Of a stretch of 64,000 nt of DNA, positions 48,901 through 56,817 are shown piece after piece. Position numbers and translations under genes: made by a program. Within the stretch, counting starts at the first letter, position 1; each line of letters opens with the position of its first letter. Source of the DNA: Tsuneonella suprasediminis (GTDB lineage Bacteria > Pseudomonadota > Alphaproteobacteria > Sphingomonadales > Sphingomonadaceae); the NCBI RefSeq assembly GCF_003605755.1, contig NZ_RAHJ01000017.1, positions 1 to 64,000 of the forward strand. The letters run 5' to 3'. A model generated the notes under the pieces. The model did not search any database. It was not told the origin of the DNA and saw only the letters and a list, made by a program, of their open reading frames with translations.

Positions 48901-48976
48901 CGAATTCAGCCACCACCGTGCTCTCGGCGGATTGCGCAATGGGCCGAAATTGAACGGGATGCTGCTCTTCGGTCAT
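45938..48976 (-). CDS. hsdR: Type I restriction enzyme, translocase/nuclease subunit HsdR
   Basis: 1012 residues. The N-terminal PD-(D/E)xK nuclease is visible as [22 protein letters not shown] (Asp163, Glu177, Lys179). The superfamily 2 motor has Walker A TTGSGKT (334-340), DECH at 434-437, motif III GFTGTPI, and helicase motifs [21 protein letters not shown] and QAYSRTNRI. Length and C-terminal helical domain match EcoR124-like enzymes. It translocates and cuts unmethylated DNA together with HsdM and HsdS. Start overlaps the hsdS stop (ATGA). Confidence 0.96.
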   Translation of the reverse strand: [1012 protein letters not shown]

Positions 48977-49611
48977 GCCACCTCGAATGCCAGCAAGCGC
49001 TCGCGATAGAAACGATATTGCTGGCGACGTGCATCAAGCTCTGCCTGGAGTTCGATTTCCAGTTCTGCCTCCAGCCTGGCAAAGCGGTCTAGCACAGCGA
49101 CGATCTCCACCTGAACCTCGCGCGGAGGCACTGGGATGCTTATCTTCGCCAAGGAGTCACCTGAAATACGCCGAACCTTTGCTCCCGTGACGTGCACCAT
49201 CTTCTGATCGTGAAACTGCTCGGTCTGGAAGAAATAGGACACGTATTTCGGGTCGAGCGTGTGCCGGTAGATGTGCGCATCACCGCTCACGGCAACGTCT
49301 GTCTCGCCGATCCAGGCGACGGCTTTCGCTACAGCTTTGTCATCCTCGCTGGTAGTCGCAATGACGAGGTCGCCGGGCTTCGCCTTCCGGAGCTTACCTG
49401 CCAGAGCATCGCTGACGAACGACTTCGTCTCCGACGCCCAGGTTCCATAATGAGTATGGACCTGTCCGTAATGGATCGCAGGAGCGCCTTCCTCCACGAG
49501 ATCGCTCTTCAGGAGACCGTTGCCGCGAATGAACTCGCCAACCTCTCCCATCGGCTTGAGATCGACTCCCTTCGGGCAATGCGTCTCTATCAGTCGACCT
49601 AACTGGCTCAT
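48973..49611 (-). CDS. hsdS: Half-size type I specificity subunit HsdS
   Basis: 212 residues, about half the usual 400. It has one target-recognition domain: the N-terminal helix-like entry (MSQLGRLIETHCPKGVDLKPMGEVGEFIRG), a TRD body (EEGAPAIHYGQVHTHYGTWASE), the PVPPREVQVEIVAVLDRF motif and one central coiled coil (LEAELEIELQAELDARRQQYRFYRERLL). It is not obviously truncated: it overlaps hsdM upstream and hsdR downstream by ATGA junctions. Single-TRD subunits can pair to recognise a symmetric site, so a palindromic bipartite target is predicted. Confidence 0.9.
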   Translation of the reverse strand: MSQLGRLIETHCPKGVDLKPMGEVGEFIRGNGLLKSDLVEEGAPAIHYGQVHTHYGTWASETKSFVSDALAGKLRKAKPGDLVIATTSEDDKAVAKAVAWIGETDVAVSGDAHIYRHTLDPKYVSYFFQTEQFHDQKMVHVTGAKVRRISGDSLAKISIPVPPREVQVEIVAVLDRFARLEAELEIELQAELDARRQQYRFYRERLLAFEVA

Positions 49612-51221
49612 GCCGCGGCTCCTTCCAGATCTGCCACTATTGCATCGATCTGCGACCGCAGATCCGATTGGCGACCGACGATATTCGCGACTTCACCATT
49701 CAGCTGATCGATATCTACGACTTCGCGGGTGTCTTCCTGCTCGACCCATGCCGATACCGACATGTTGTAGCCATGGTCAGCGATGGCCGTATTCTCGACG
49801 AGTTTGGCGAAGTGGTCCTCGTCCTTACGCGCGACGAAAGCATCGTGGATCTTATCTTGGAATTCCCGCAGGAGCCGGTTCTTGTTGCCCTGCCGGGTGA
49901 ATTCCGCGCTGGCGTCGATGAACAGCGTCGAGTTGTCCGTCTTGGACTTCTTCAGAACGATGATGCACGTGGTAATCGGCGTTCCGAAGAAAAGGTCCGG
50001 CGGCAACTGGATGATCGCATCGATGTAGTTGTTGTCGACGAGATACTTACGTATCTTCTTCTCGGCCCCGCCGCGATAGAGCACGCCAGGAAATTCAACG
50101 ATCGCCGCCGTGCCATTCACGGCCAGCCAGTGCAGGATGTGCATGACGAATGCGAGGTCGGCCTTGCCTTTGGGAGCAAGCACGCCTGCCGGGGCGAACC
50201 GCGGGTCATTGATGAGCAGAGGATTGGCATCGCCCTCCCATTTCACCGAATAGGGCGGATTGGAGACGATCGCCTCGAATGGCTCGTCATCCCAGTGTGC
50301 GGGGTCGATCAGGGTGTCGCCCAGTGCGATGTCGAACTTCTCGTAGTTCACGTCGTGCAGGAACATGTTGATCCGGCACAGATTGAAGGTCGTCAGATTC
50401 ACCTCCTGCCCGAAGAACCCCTGCCTCACCTTGTCCTGGCCCAACACCTTGTTGAAGCTGAGCAACAATGAGCCCGAACCACAGGCAGGGTCGTAGACCT
50501 TGTTGACTTCTTTCTTACCCGCCACGGCGATACGCGCGAGAAGCTCGGACACCTCTTGCGGCGTGTAGAACTCCCCGCCGGACTTGCCGGCGCCCGAGGC
50601 ATACATCTGCATCAGGTATTCGTAGGCGTCGCCGAACAGATCGATGCTGTTATCGGCGAAGGCAGCGTTCGCAAGCGGGAGATCGCCGATCGCGTTCAGC
50701 AGCTTGACCAGCTTCTCGTTCCGCTTCGCGACGGTCGCACCCAGCTTGCTGCTGTTCACGTCGAGATCGTCGAACAGCCCCTTGATGTCGTTCTCGCTCT
50801 CGGCGCCGTTGGCAGAACCCTCGATGGCGGCGAATACGGACGAGAGGGTTTCGTTTAGGTTCTCGTCCTGGCGAGCGACTGCCCTGACGTTCTGGAAAAG
50901 CTGTGAGGGCAGGATGTAGAAACCCTTCTCGCGCACGGTCTCTTCTCGGCCGAATTCGGCGTCCTCGTCGCTGAGCGCGGCGTAGTCGAACTCGGGGTTG
51001 CCGGCGAGCCGCTCCTGTTCGTTGAGGTAGCGCGTCAGGTTCTCTGAGATGAACCGGTAGAAGAGCATGCCGAGGACATATGACTTGAAGTCCCACCCAT
51101 CGATGCTTCCGCGCAGTTCGTTCGCGATGCGCCAGATCGTGCGGTGAAGTTCTGCGCGCTCGGCGGCTCCTGCGTTCGGCATTCGGTTTCCTTGATTATT
51201 CTCGCGTGGTGCTTGGGCCAT
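49608..51221 (-). CDS. hsdM: Type I adenine methyltransferase subunit HsdM
   Basis: 537 residues. N-terminal helical HsdM_N domain (ELHRTIWRIANELRGSIDGWDFKSYVLGMLFYRFISE), then GGEFYTPQEV, the S-adenosylmethionine motif DPACGSGS (244-251) and the N6-adenine catalytic motif NPPY (321-324). It methylates adenine at the site chosen by HsdS. The start is MAQAPRENNQG; the open frame upstream of it overlaps the separate DUF6471 gene in another frame and is not coding. The stop overlaps hsdS. Confidence 0.96.
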   Translation of the reverse strand: MAQAPRENNQGNRMPNAGAAERAELHRTIWRIANELRGSIDGWDFKSYVLGMLFYRFISENLTRYLNEQERLAGNPEFDYAALSDEDAEFGREETVREKGFYILPSQLFQNVRAVARQDENLNETLSSVFAAIEGSANGAESENDIKGLFDDLDVNSSKLGATVAKRNEKLVKLLNAIGDLPLANAAFADNSIDLFGDAYEYLMQMYASGAGKSGGEFYTPQEVSELLARIAVAGKKEVNKVYDPACGSGSLLLSFNKVLGQDKVRQGFFGQEVNLTTFNLCRINMFLHDVNYEKFDIALGDTLIDPAHWDDEPFEAIVSNPPYSVKWEGDANPLLINDPRFAPAGVLAPKGKADLAFVMHILHWLAVNGTAAIVEFPGVLYRGGAEKKIRKYLVDNNYIDAIIQLPPDLFFGTPITTCIIVLKKSKTDNSTLFIDASAEFTRQGNKNRLLREFQDKIHDAFVARKDEDHFAKLVENTAIADHGYNMSVSAWVEQEDTREVVDIDQLNGEVANIVGRQSDLRSQIDAIVADLEGAAA

Positions 51222-51223
51222 GG

Positions 51224-51523
51224 TCAGGACTCCGACCCGGTGCGGCCTCGGGCCAGCTTCTGTGCGCCGCCCTTCTTGGCGGCCTCCTCGACGGCGTGCG
51301 GGATCTGCAGGATTTCGACGCCCAGGGCCTGCATGCATTGCATGAAGAAGACGGCTGTGAAGCGACCGCGGCTCACCTTGTTGCGGAGGTTGAGTTCGTT
51401 GTCCTCGATCCCGTATTCGCCGAGCCGATCGGCGAGGCCGGCATAGGATACCCCTCGGCGCATCATCTCGGCGCGCAGTATGTTCTTGACCATCTCTTCC
51501 CAGGCTTTCTCTTCGATGGGCAT
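51224..51523 (-). CDS. DUF6471-type small protein, first gene of the hsd operon
   Basis: 99 residues beginning MPIEEKAWEEMVKNILRAEMMRRGVSYAGLADRLGEYGIEDNELNLRNKVSRGRFTAVFFMQCMQALG, a small helix-turn-helix-like family (DUF6471, recognised from this pattern). The ATG at 51523 has AAAGGA 8 bases upstream; an in-frame ATG at 51541 is an alternative. The stop is 2 bases before hsdM, so it is co-transcribed with the restriction system and may control it. Confidence 0.8.
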   Translation of the reverse strand: MPIEEKAWEEMVKNILRAEMMRRGVSYAGLADRLGEYGIEDNELNLRNKVSRGRFTAVFFMQCMQALGVEILQIPHAVEEAAKKGGAQKLARGRTGSES

Positions 51524-51688
51524 CGCGTCGATCCTTTCCATGCAAGCTGCCTTGTAGGATTGGATGAGCACGAATGCCAAGTGACGTCATCATTTTCCAT
51601 TTTCCAGAACATCGAATCTGATGACATTTAGACTCGACAGCGGAGTGGCAACACCATATATGATGATGCGAACATCCTCATACGGTGA

Positions 51689-52042
51689 TATTTCGCTCAA
51701 CAGTTCCTCCTCTCGGCACGCTACCGCGACCTTCCGGTCAGGAAGATCGCATGCCTGAGTGACGAGGAAGCCTATGAAATCTTTCTGCAGGCCCGGTGGA
51801 AGGACGGGGTGCCCAAGTGCCCTGAATGCGATTCAGAGGCATGGACGCTAGGCGACCATTCCCGACCCGGAGACAAGCGTTGGTTCCGGTGCAAGAGCAA
51901 TCCGGTCAGGAAAGAGTTCTCTGTCACGAGCAGAACCCTGTTCCCCACCCCGGAAGAAGGATTTGGTGACGATCCTGATGACCATGCTTCGTGTCAGCGA
52001 ATCAATCGGATACTATCGCGTTTTTCAGACTTTCGCGTGTAG
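51689..52042 (+). pseudogene. Remnant of an IS1595-family transposase
   Basis: The frame reads AQQFLLSARYRDLPVRKIACLSDEEAYEIFLQARWKDGVPKCPEC..., then RWFRCKSNPVRKEFSVTSRTLF, the N-terminal zinc-ribbon pattern of IS1595 transposases. There is no start codon after the upstream TGA, and the similarity stops near 51,950, so the catalytic part is missing. The following bases to 52,249 hold no recognisable gene; a 73-codon minus-strand frame at 51994-52215 is unassigned. The relic lies between the hsd operon and the ArsR gene. Confidence 0.6.
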
Positions 52043-52249
52043 AACCGGAACAGCTTCTTAAGGTCGAATTCGCGCCCGGTGGCCTTAAAGAGGAACAGCG
52101 CGTCAGAGAGGGATTTTCGGTAACAGCACAGCGCAACATGTTTACGGCCTGTCTTTCTGAGATCGCCAAACAAGCCTGACGATCGCTTAGGCACCTTACA
52201 TGTCAGAAGATGCACTCGCCATCACGGCTCTGTGACGGTCCGCGGGATA

Positions 52250-52516
52250 CTATTTGGCGGCTTCGGACAGAAAGGTCGCTAGCCTCTGCACCGCTACTCG
52301 CTCGGCCCTGTAGGTGACTGAGCGCCCATCCTTTGTCGAAGAGACCAGCCCCGCATTCCGCAACACCGACAGGTGCACCGACGCGTTGTTGGGCATCGTG
52401 TCGGTCTGCTCGGCAACTTCGCTAGACGTAATGCCGTCCGCCGCTCGCGCTATGGCCAGGAATATCTCCAATCGGGTTGGCTGTGCCAGAGCACTGAGTT
52501 TCGCGACGGCATCCAT
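52250..52516 (-). CDS. ArsR-family winged-helix transcriptional regulator
   Basis: About 88 residues: MDAVAKLSALAQPTRLEIFLAI, then ITSSEVAEQTDTMPNNASVHLSVLRNAGLVSSTKDGRSVTYRA. This is the ArsR fold, but the metal-binding ELCVCDL-type motif is absent, so it may not sense metal. The chosen ATG has AGGAG at a good distance; ATGs at 52525 and 52561 are alternatives. It is divergent from the gene at 52665 across a palindrome, so it probably represses itself and that block. Confidence 0.85.
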   Translation of the reverse strand: MDAVAKLSALAQPTRLEIFLAIARAADGITSSEVAEQTDTMPNNASVHLSVLRNAGLVSSTKDGRSVTYRAERVAVQRLATFLSEAAK

Positions 52517-52566
52517 CTTTTCCATTCTCCTGCTGATAGCGTCAGCGATCCCTACCGACAAGTTAA

Positions 52567-52594
52567 TTCAATACTTCATTATCTATTGAAGTAT
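52567..52594. promoter_or_regulatory. Nested palindromic operator for the ArsR-type regulator
   Basis: Two overlapping inverted repeats: ATACTTCA (52571-52578) with TGAAGTAT (52587-52594), and TTCAATA (52567-52573) with TATTGAA (52584-52590). AT-rich and placed between divergent genes, it fits the usual ArsR operator form. Confidence 0.65.
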
Positions 52595-52664
52595 CTTCTG
52601 TTCATGCTATGTGCTTTGTCATGAGGCGCTGGTAGGTCCGGCGCGGAACGTGGGGAGCGGTGCC

Positions 52665-53039
52665 ATGAGCGATACCGCGGAATACGAATTCGACCCTTAT
52701 TTTGAGCAAGCCCCGATGGACTGGGCGCTCGATCCGCTCGAGGATGACAGCGGCGGCATGATGGCGGTTCGCCGTGTCGCGCTCGTTCGGATCGCATGCG
52801 TGGCTGCGGAGACCGGCGCTCGGTTGCAGCGGGATGGCTTGGCCAAGGATCCGGTTAACTGGATGGTCACGCCGCTCGAACTCTTCGGCGGGCTTCCGCC
52901 GATCGAGGCCTGCATGGAGAAGGACGCCTGTTCGAAAGCGATCCTGTTGCACGGCCTGGGCCTCGGGTTCGATGCCGACCCGGATGCGATGGATCGATTG
53001 TTTTTTGAAGCGTCGCAGTCGCATGCCGCAGGAACCTGA
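52665..53039 (+). CDS. Small protein with possible MbcA/ParS-type antitoxin domain
   Basis: 124 residues, acidic N-terminus (MSDTAEYEFDPYFEQAPMDWALDPLEDDSGG). The C-terminal part (NWMVTPLELFGGLPPIEACMEKDACSKAILLHGLGL) resembles the toxin-binding domain of MbcA/ParS/Xre antitoxins, but the match is weak. No RES-type toxin is next to it. TGGGGAG lies upstream of the ATG. First gene of a rightward four-gene block under the ArsR operator; the next gene starts 1 base after its stop. Confidence 0.65.
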   Translation: MSDTAEYEFDPYFEQAPMDWALDPLEDDSGGMMAVRRVALVRIACVAAETGARLQRDGLAKDPVNWMVTPLELFGGLPPIEACMEKDACSKAILLHGLGLGFDADPDAMDRLFFEASQSHAAGT

Positions 53040-53040
53040 A

Positions 53041-53913
53041 ATGGAAGGACTGTCTGGCCCTGACATCCGGCAGCTGCGCCGCGTCGATCTCCATGTGGGC
53101 GAGACGGGTTTCGGAGATCCCGACGATCCACAGCGCGTAGCGGCCGTCCTCGACGTTGAGACGACCGGTCTCGATCCCGCGAACGACAAGGTCATCGAAC
53201 TGGCGGTGCGACGCTTCAGGTATGATCCCGGCGGGCACATCACCGAGATTGGCCGGGCGTGGTGCTGGCGCGAGGACCCCGGCGTTCCGTTGCCCGAGGA
53301 CATCACGCGGATCACGGGCATTACGGACCAGGACCTCATCGGACGGCGGATAGACGATCGGGTCGCGACCGATATCATATCGTCCGCCGATGTCGTCATC
53401 GCCCACAACGCCGCGTTCGATCGTCCCATGGTGGAAAAGCGCCTCACCGACCTGCCGACCAAGCAGTGGGCTTGCTCATGCGTGGAGATCGACTGGGTGG
53501 CGGCTGGTTTCGAAGGCAGGTCGCTCGGCTGGCTCTGTGCTCAGGCCGGGTGGTTCTACGATGCGCACCGAGCTCAGGGGGATGTCGACGCGCTCATCCA
53601 GCTCCTGCGCCATGAGCGGACCGATGGTCGCCCGCTTCTCTACGAGCTCGATGGCAGCTCTTCATGCGATAGTTTCGTTATAGAAGCGGTCGGCTCGGCC
53701 TTCTCGACCAAGGATGCTTTGCGGATGCGCGGCTACCGCTGGGATCCGAAGGCGCAGGTCTGGTGGCGTGAGGTCATGGATTTCCGCCTTCTCGAGGAAC
53801 AGGCTTGGCTGGCCAGCGAGGTTTACTCGAGCGGGAAGGGCGCCCGAGCCCACGGCCCCAGGCTGACGCGGCGAGACGCATACAGCCGCTATCGTCTCGA
53901 TAGTCCGGATTGA
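53041..53913 (+). CDS. DEDDh-type 3'-5' exonuclease (DnaQ-like)
   Basis: 290 residues. The catalytic set is complete: Asp38 and Glu40 (VLDVETTGLDP), Asp127 (HNAAFDRPM), His176 and Asp181 (HRAQGDVDAL). After the exonuclease domain a short C-terminal module (TKDALRMRGYRWDPKAQVWWREV) resembles the GYRW...WW tail found on phage and plasmid nucleases. It would degrade DNA or RNA from the 3' end. It follows the small antitoxin-like gene by 1 base, so the two are probably one transcript. Confidence 0.88.
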   Translation: MEGLSGPDIRQLRRVDLHVGETGFGDPDDPQRVAAVLDVETTGLDPANDKVIELAVRRFRYDPGGHITEIGRAWCWREDPGVPLPEDITRITGITDQDLIGRRIDDRVATDIISSADVVIAHNAAFDRPMVEKRLTDLPTKQWACSCVEIDWVAAGFEGRSLGWLCAQAGWFYDAHRAQGDVDALIQLLRHERTDGRPLLYELDGSSSCDSFVIEAVGSAFSTKDALRMRGYRWDPKAQVWWREVMDFRLLEEQAWLASEVYSSGKGARAHGPRLTRRDAYSRYRLDSPD

Positions 53914-53949
53914 TCGATGGCCAGAAAATCCAGCTCAGGAGGACCGAAC

Positions 53950-54684
53950 ATGGCAAGGAAGCCGACCCAGCGAAAGGTTGCCGGCAAGCAGGTCACGAAA
54001 GCGACGATGCCGGATGGCCTGATGAACGCAGCACCGGTTGCCTACCCGGTCGCGGACACCAGCATCACCGCACTGCAGGTGTATCACAACCCCGATCGCC
54101 GCCCCTCCGGTGACGGCCCTTGGAGCAACGAGGCCGACAAGGTGGCATGGGTAGACGAGGCGACGGGTCTTGGCTGCATCATGCTACGCCAGAAGAACGG
54201 GACGATTTCGGGATATGTGGGGGTGGGCCCGGAGCATCCGCTGTTCGGCTTCGAAGCGGACGCAGTGCCGGTCAGCGTCTCGAACACAGTCCACGGTGGC
54301 GTGACCTACTGCAAGTCCTGCGAGGTCAATCGGTTCGAACGGCGAGCCCACGGTAAGCCGCGTCAGGAACGCTACACCGTGTGCCATACGACATGGGTCA
54401 GGACGGTGCAGGATTATCGCACGGTGCAGACAACCGAGGACGAGTTTCACGAAGATCTCTGGTGGCTGGGTTTCGATACCGACCATCCGGGAGACCTCGT
54501 TCCGAACAATCGATACGGCGAAGGGCGTAAGGGTGACGTCTATCGCGATCAGTCGTTCGTCTACGCGAACTGCATCGAACTGGCGCGCAAGTTAAAATCG
54601 CTGACCGAGAAGAGTTCGAACAGGGATATCCCGACATGCGAGCCGCTAGGCCTTCCGGCCCCCACCGAACGCTCGGGTGAGTAA
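53950..54684 (+). CDS. Hypothetical protein of the exonuclease block
   Basis: 244 residues, not recognised. N-terminus is basic (MARKPTQRKVAGKQVTKATM). The middle has YVGVGPEHPLFGFEADAVP and a possible zinc pair (VTYCKSCEVNRFERRAHGKPR), then WWLGFDTDHPGD. AGGAGGA lies 6 bases before this ATG, which I prefer to the ATG at 53917. The stop overlaps the next start (TAATG), so the two are coupled. Confidence 0.75.
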   Translation: MARKPTQRKVAGKQVTKATMPDGLMNAAPVAYPVADTSITALQVYHNPDRRPSGDGPWSNEADKVAWVDEATGLGCIMLRQKNGTISGYVGVGPEHPLFGFEADAVPVSVSNTVHGGVTYCKSCEVNRFERRAHGKPRQERYTVCHTTWVRTVQDYRTVQTTEDEFHEDLWWLGFDTDHPGDLVPNNRYGEGRKGDVYRDQSFVYANCIELARKLKSLTEKSSNRDIPTCEPLGLPAPTERSGE

Positions 54685-55517
54685 TGGTCAGTTCGTTCTA
54701 TCCATTCGGTGCCGGTAAAGAGCGCTATGGGGATGATCGGCATCCCGACCTCCCTTGGGGATATTGGATGGTCTCGAACGGGGCCGTCCCGGGAGAACCG
54801 CCTTTGATTGACGAGGATGGCCGCGAATGGGGATCGGTCCGTGAGGCTTTCTGGATCAATCGTCTTGGTCTGCCTGCCATCCATTCCCGATGGATGAACG
54901 GCATTATGGAATTTATGGCGAGCTACCTCGCTATCGCCGACGGTCGGTTCGTGGCCGCGGAGGAGCGCGTCAGAGACATCTTTCTGAGTGATGGACACCT
55001 CGACCAGTTCTTCAGAGCTTATCTGCTGGCTGCGGGTCTAGTGAACGACACGGACGGAAGGCCCACGCCCGAAGGGCGCGCCGCATTGCTGATGCTGATT
55101 GCGACGAGGACGCGTGAAGATGCGTCGGAAGACGTCGGGCTTGATTGGATCGTTGCCAATCGGACGGTTGCAGGTCATTCCGAACGGCTGGCTGCTGCCG
55201 AGCAAATCGAAAGACGGGAACGCGTAGCTGCGCGTATGGCGCATCGCTTCGTGACCGACACGATTGGCCACGAGCCGGCCGTGAAACTGATCGGATTGCG
55301 CATCACTCAGGCCATCCCTGTTCGCAGCACGCTCTGGACGATGACCTGGCCCGATAATGATCGCTTCGCGCGCGACTGTTTCTACCTTTGGTTGCTCGAG
55401 CGCATCGATCGCTGGGATGACTGGAGCGAAATGGTCACGCGATATAGCGCTCGTGCGCTTACCGAACACTTCCTTAAATTGGCCTTTTGTGATCGGTTTG
55501 GAGAACAGACGGGCTGA
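54684..55517 (+). CDS. Hypothetical protein, last gene of the exonuclease block
   Basis: 277 residues, not recognised. Begins MVSSFYPFGAGKERYGDDRHPDLPWGYWMVSNG; the middle and C-terminal part are helical (IMEFMASYLAIADGRFVAAEERVRDIFLSDGHLDQF; LLERIDRWDDWSEMVTRYSARALTEHFLKL). No signal peptide or membrane segment. Its start overlaps the upstream stop. The conserved-looking Trp-rich N-terminus suggests a folded globular domain. Confidence 0.72.
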   Translation: MVSSFYPFGAGKERYGDDRHPDLPWGYWMVSNGAVPGEPPLIDEDGREWGSVREAFWINRLGLPAIHSRWMNGIMEFMASYLAIADGRFVAAEERVRDIFLSDGHLDQFFRAYLLAAGLVNDTDGRPTPEGRAALLMLIATRTREDASEDVGLDWIVANRTVAGHSERLAAAEQIERRERVAARMAHRFVTDTIGHEPAVKLIGLRITQAIPVRSTLWTMTWPDNDRFARDCFYLWLLERIDRWDDWSEMVTRYSARALTEHFLKLAFCDRFGEQTG

Positions 55518-55626
55518 CCACTATTTTCGAGTGAAGCGCATCTTCGCGTCCCGAAATCAGTTATCGAGCGAGGGGCGTGTATAGATGCCGATATGCAGTT
55601 AGCCATCAGCCCGAAGCAATCGAAAA

Positions 55627-56817
55627 TCAGGCGATCTTTTGCTTTCGGGCCTGCCAATCAGGGAACCGTTTTTGGACGGTGCGGTGTCCAAGATAGCTTG
55701 AGAAGCGCCGGTAGTCCTTGTTTTCCATGCGCCACCGACCCGCGATGATGGCGGGGTCACGCTTGGCGTCAGCAGCAAGGCGCTCCAAGTCCTTCTTGCT
55801 GAAGAACTCTCCGGTATCTTGGCGTCGCCATAGCGAGTCCGGGATCAGCGTATTCTGGGCGATCCGGTCGGCTTCTCTTTCGATAGCGTTTGATGAACTC
55901 AGTTCCAGGTCGTCCACGATCGCTGTCTGCCCTTGACCCAAATGCTTCAGAACGTGCGCGAGTTCGTGCATCAACGTGAACCAGAAGGTGTCCGCTTTAT
56001 CATGCCTCAGGCTGAGCGCGACGACTGGAACTCCATCCTCACGCAGCACCGATGCTCCATCGAGATAGGTTCTAGGGAGGTGCGGCAGAGTAACGAAGGC
56101 TATACCCAGCGCAGAAAGTGTCCCCTGCAATTGCTCCATGCCGTCATGGACGGCGCTGAGGTCTGCGATCTTGGGCATCGCATTGGCGAGCGCTTCACGA
56201 TTGAATGAGCCCTCGACCTCGACTTCACGCGATAACAACACGGCAGCAGCACACCATGCTTGCGTCGCACCCTGGTCGTTCTTCGCATTCGTGCGATCGG
56301 TGCGGCTCTTGCGGAGAGCGGCGAACGCGGGCCGTGCTCCGAAAGCGTTCTGCATCAGGTCCTTGAACCCCTCACCAGCTTTGAGAACATTCCAACCCTT
56401 CAGGATGCGTTCTACCTGAGCTGTTATGCGTTGGGTGCATTCGCTGGGTTCGTCCGCTTCCTGAATAAGCGTCTCGGCCGGGATACCCAGGTGCGTGTTC
56501 AAAGCTCGGATCATGTCCAGAGTAAGCGACCGACTGCCGTTCAGGATTTCACTCACACGGGTTCTCGAGCCGAGAATCGGCATCAGATCGCGCGCCGTGA
56601 GGTTCTGCTGCTCCATGCGGAACTGGATCGCCTCGACCGGTGTCGGCGGTTCGACGGAATAGTTCGCGGCTTCGTATTTCTCGATCAAGGTCGCGAGTAT
56701 GTCGAGCTCGTCGGCCTCTTCGCTTCCGGGAGCCGCGTCGAAGATCTCTTCGATGCGTTCCAGAGCACGTTCGTAATCAGGTTCCGAACGAATTGCGGCT
56801 ACAGTCACCATTGTCAT
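55627..56817 (-). CDS. HigA-type antitoxin with HExxH metallopeptidase domain
   Basis: 396 residues, far longer than plain HigA (about 100-130). Residues 60-120 are a helix-turn-helix (VEAIQFRMEQQNLTARDLMPILGSRTRVSEILNGSRSLTLDMIRALNTHLGI). From about 245 comes an ImmA/IrrE-like zinc peptidase domain with H284-E285-L-A-H288 (TLMHELAHVLKH). It should bind and neutralise the upstream toxin and repress the operon; the peptidase domain might respond to a signal. The ATG overlaps the toxin stop (ATGA). Confidence 0.88.
   Translation of the reverse strand: MTMVTVAAIRSEPDYERALERIEEIFDAAPGSEEADELDILATLIEKYEAANYSVEPPTPVEAIQFRMEQQNLTARDLMPILGSRTRVSEILNGSRSLTLDMIRALNTHLGIPAETLIQEADEPSECTQRITAQVERILKGWNVLKAGEGFKDLMQNAFGARPAFAALRKSRTDRTNAKNDQGATQAWCAAAVLLSREVEVEGSFNREALANAMPKIADLSAVHDGMEQLQGTLSALGIAFVTLPHLPRTYLDGASVLREDGVPVVALSLRHDKADTFWFTLMHELAHVLKHLGQGQTAIVDDLELSSSNAIEREADRIAQNTLIPDSLWRRQDTGEFFSKKDLERLAADAKRDPAIIAGRWRMENKDYRRFSSYLGHRTVQKRFPDWQARKQKIA

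Noticed and set aside
49608-51593. Longer HsdM start at 51593
   Set aside because: The extra N-terminal 124 codons are Arg/Pro/His-rich and overlap the DUF6471 gene in another frame; MAQAPRENNQ is the sensible start.
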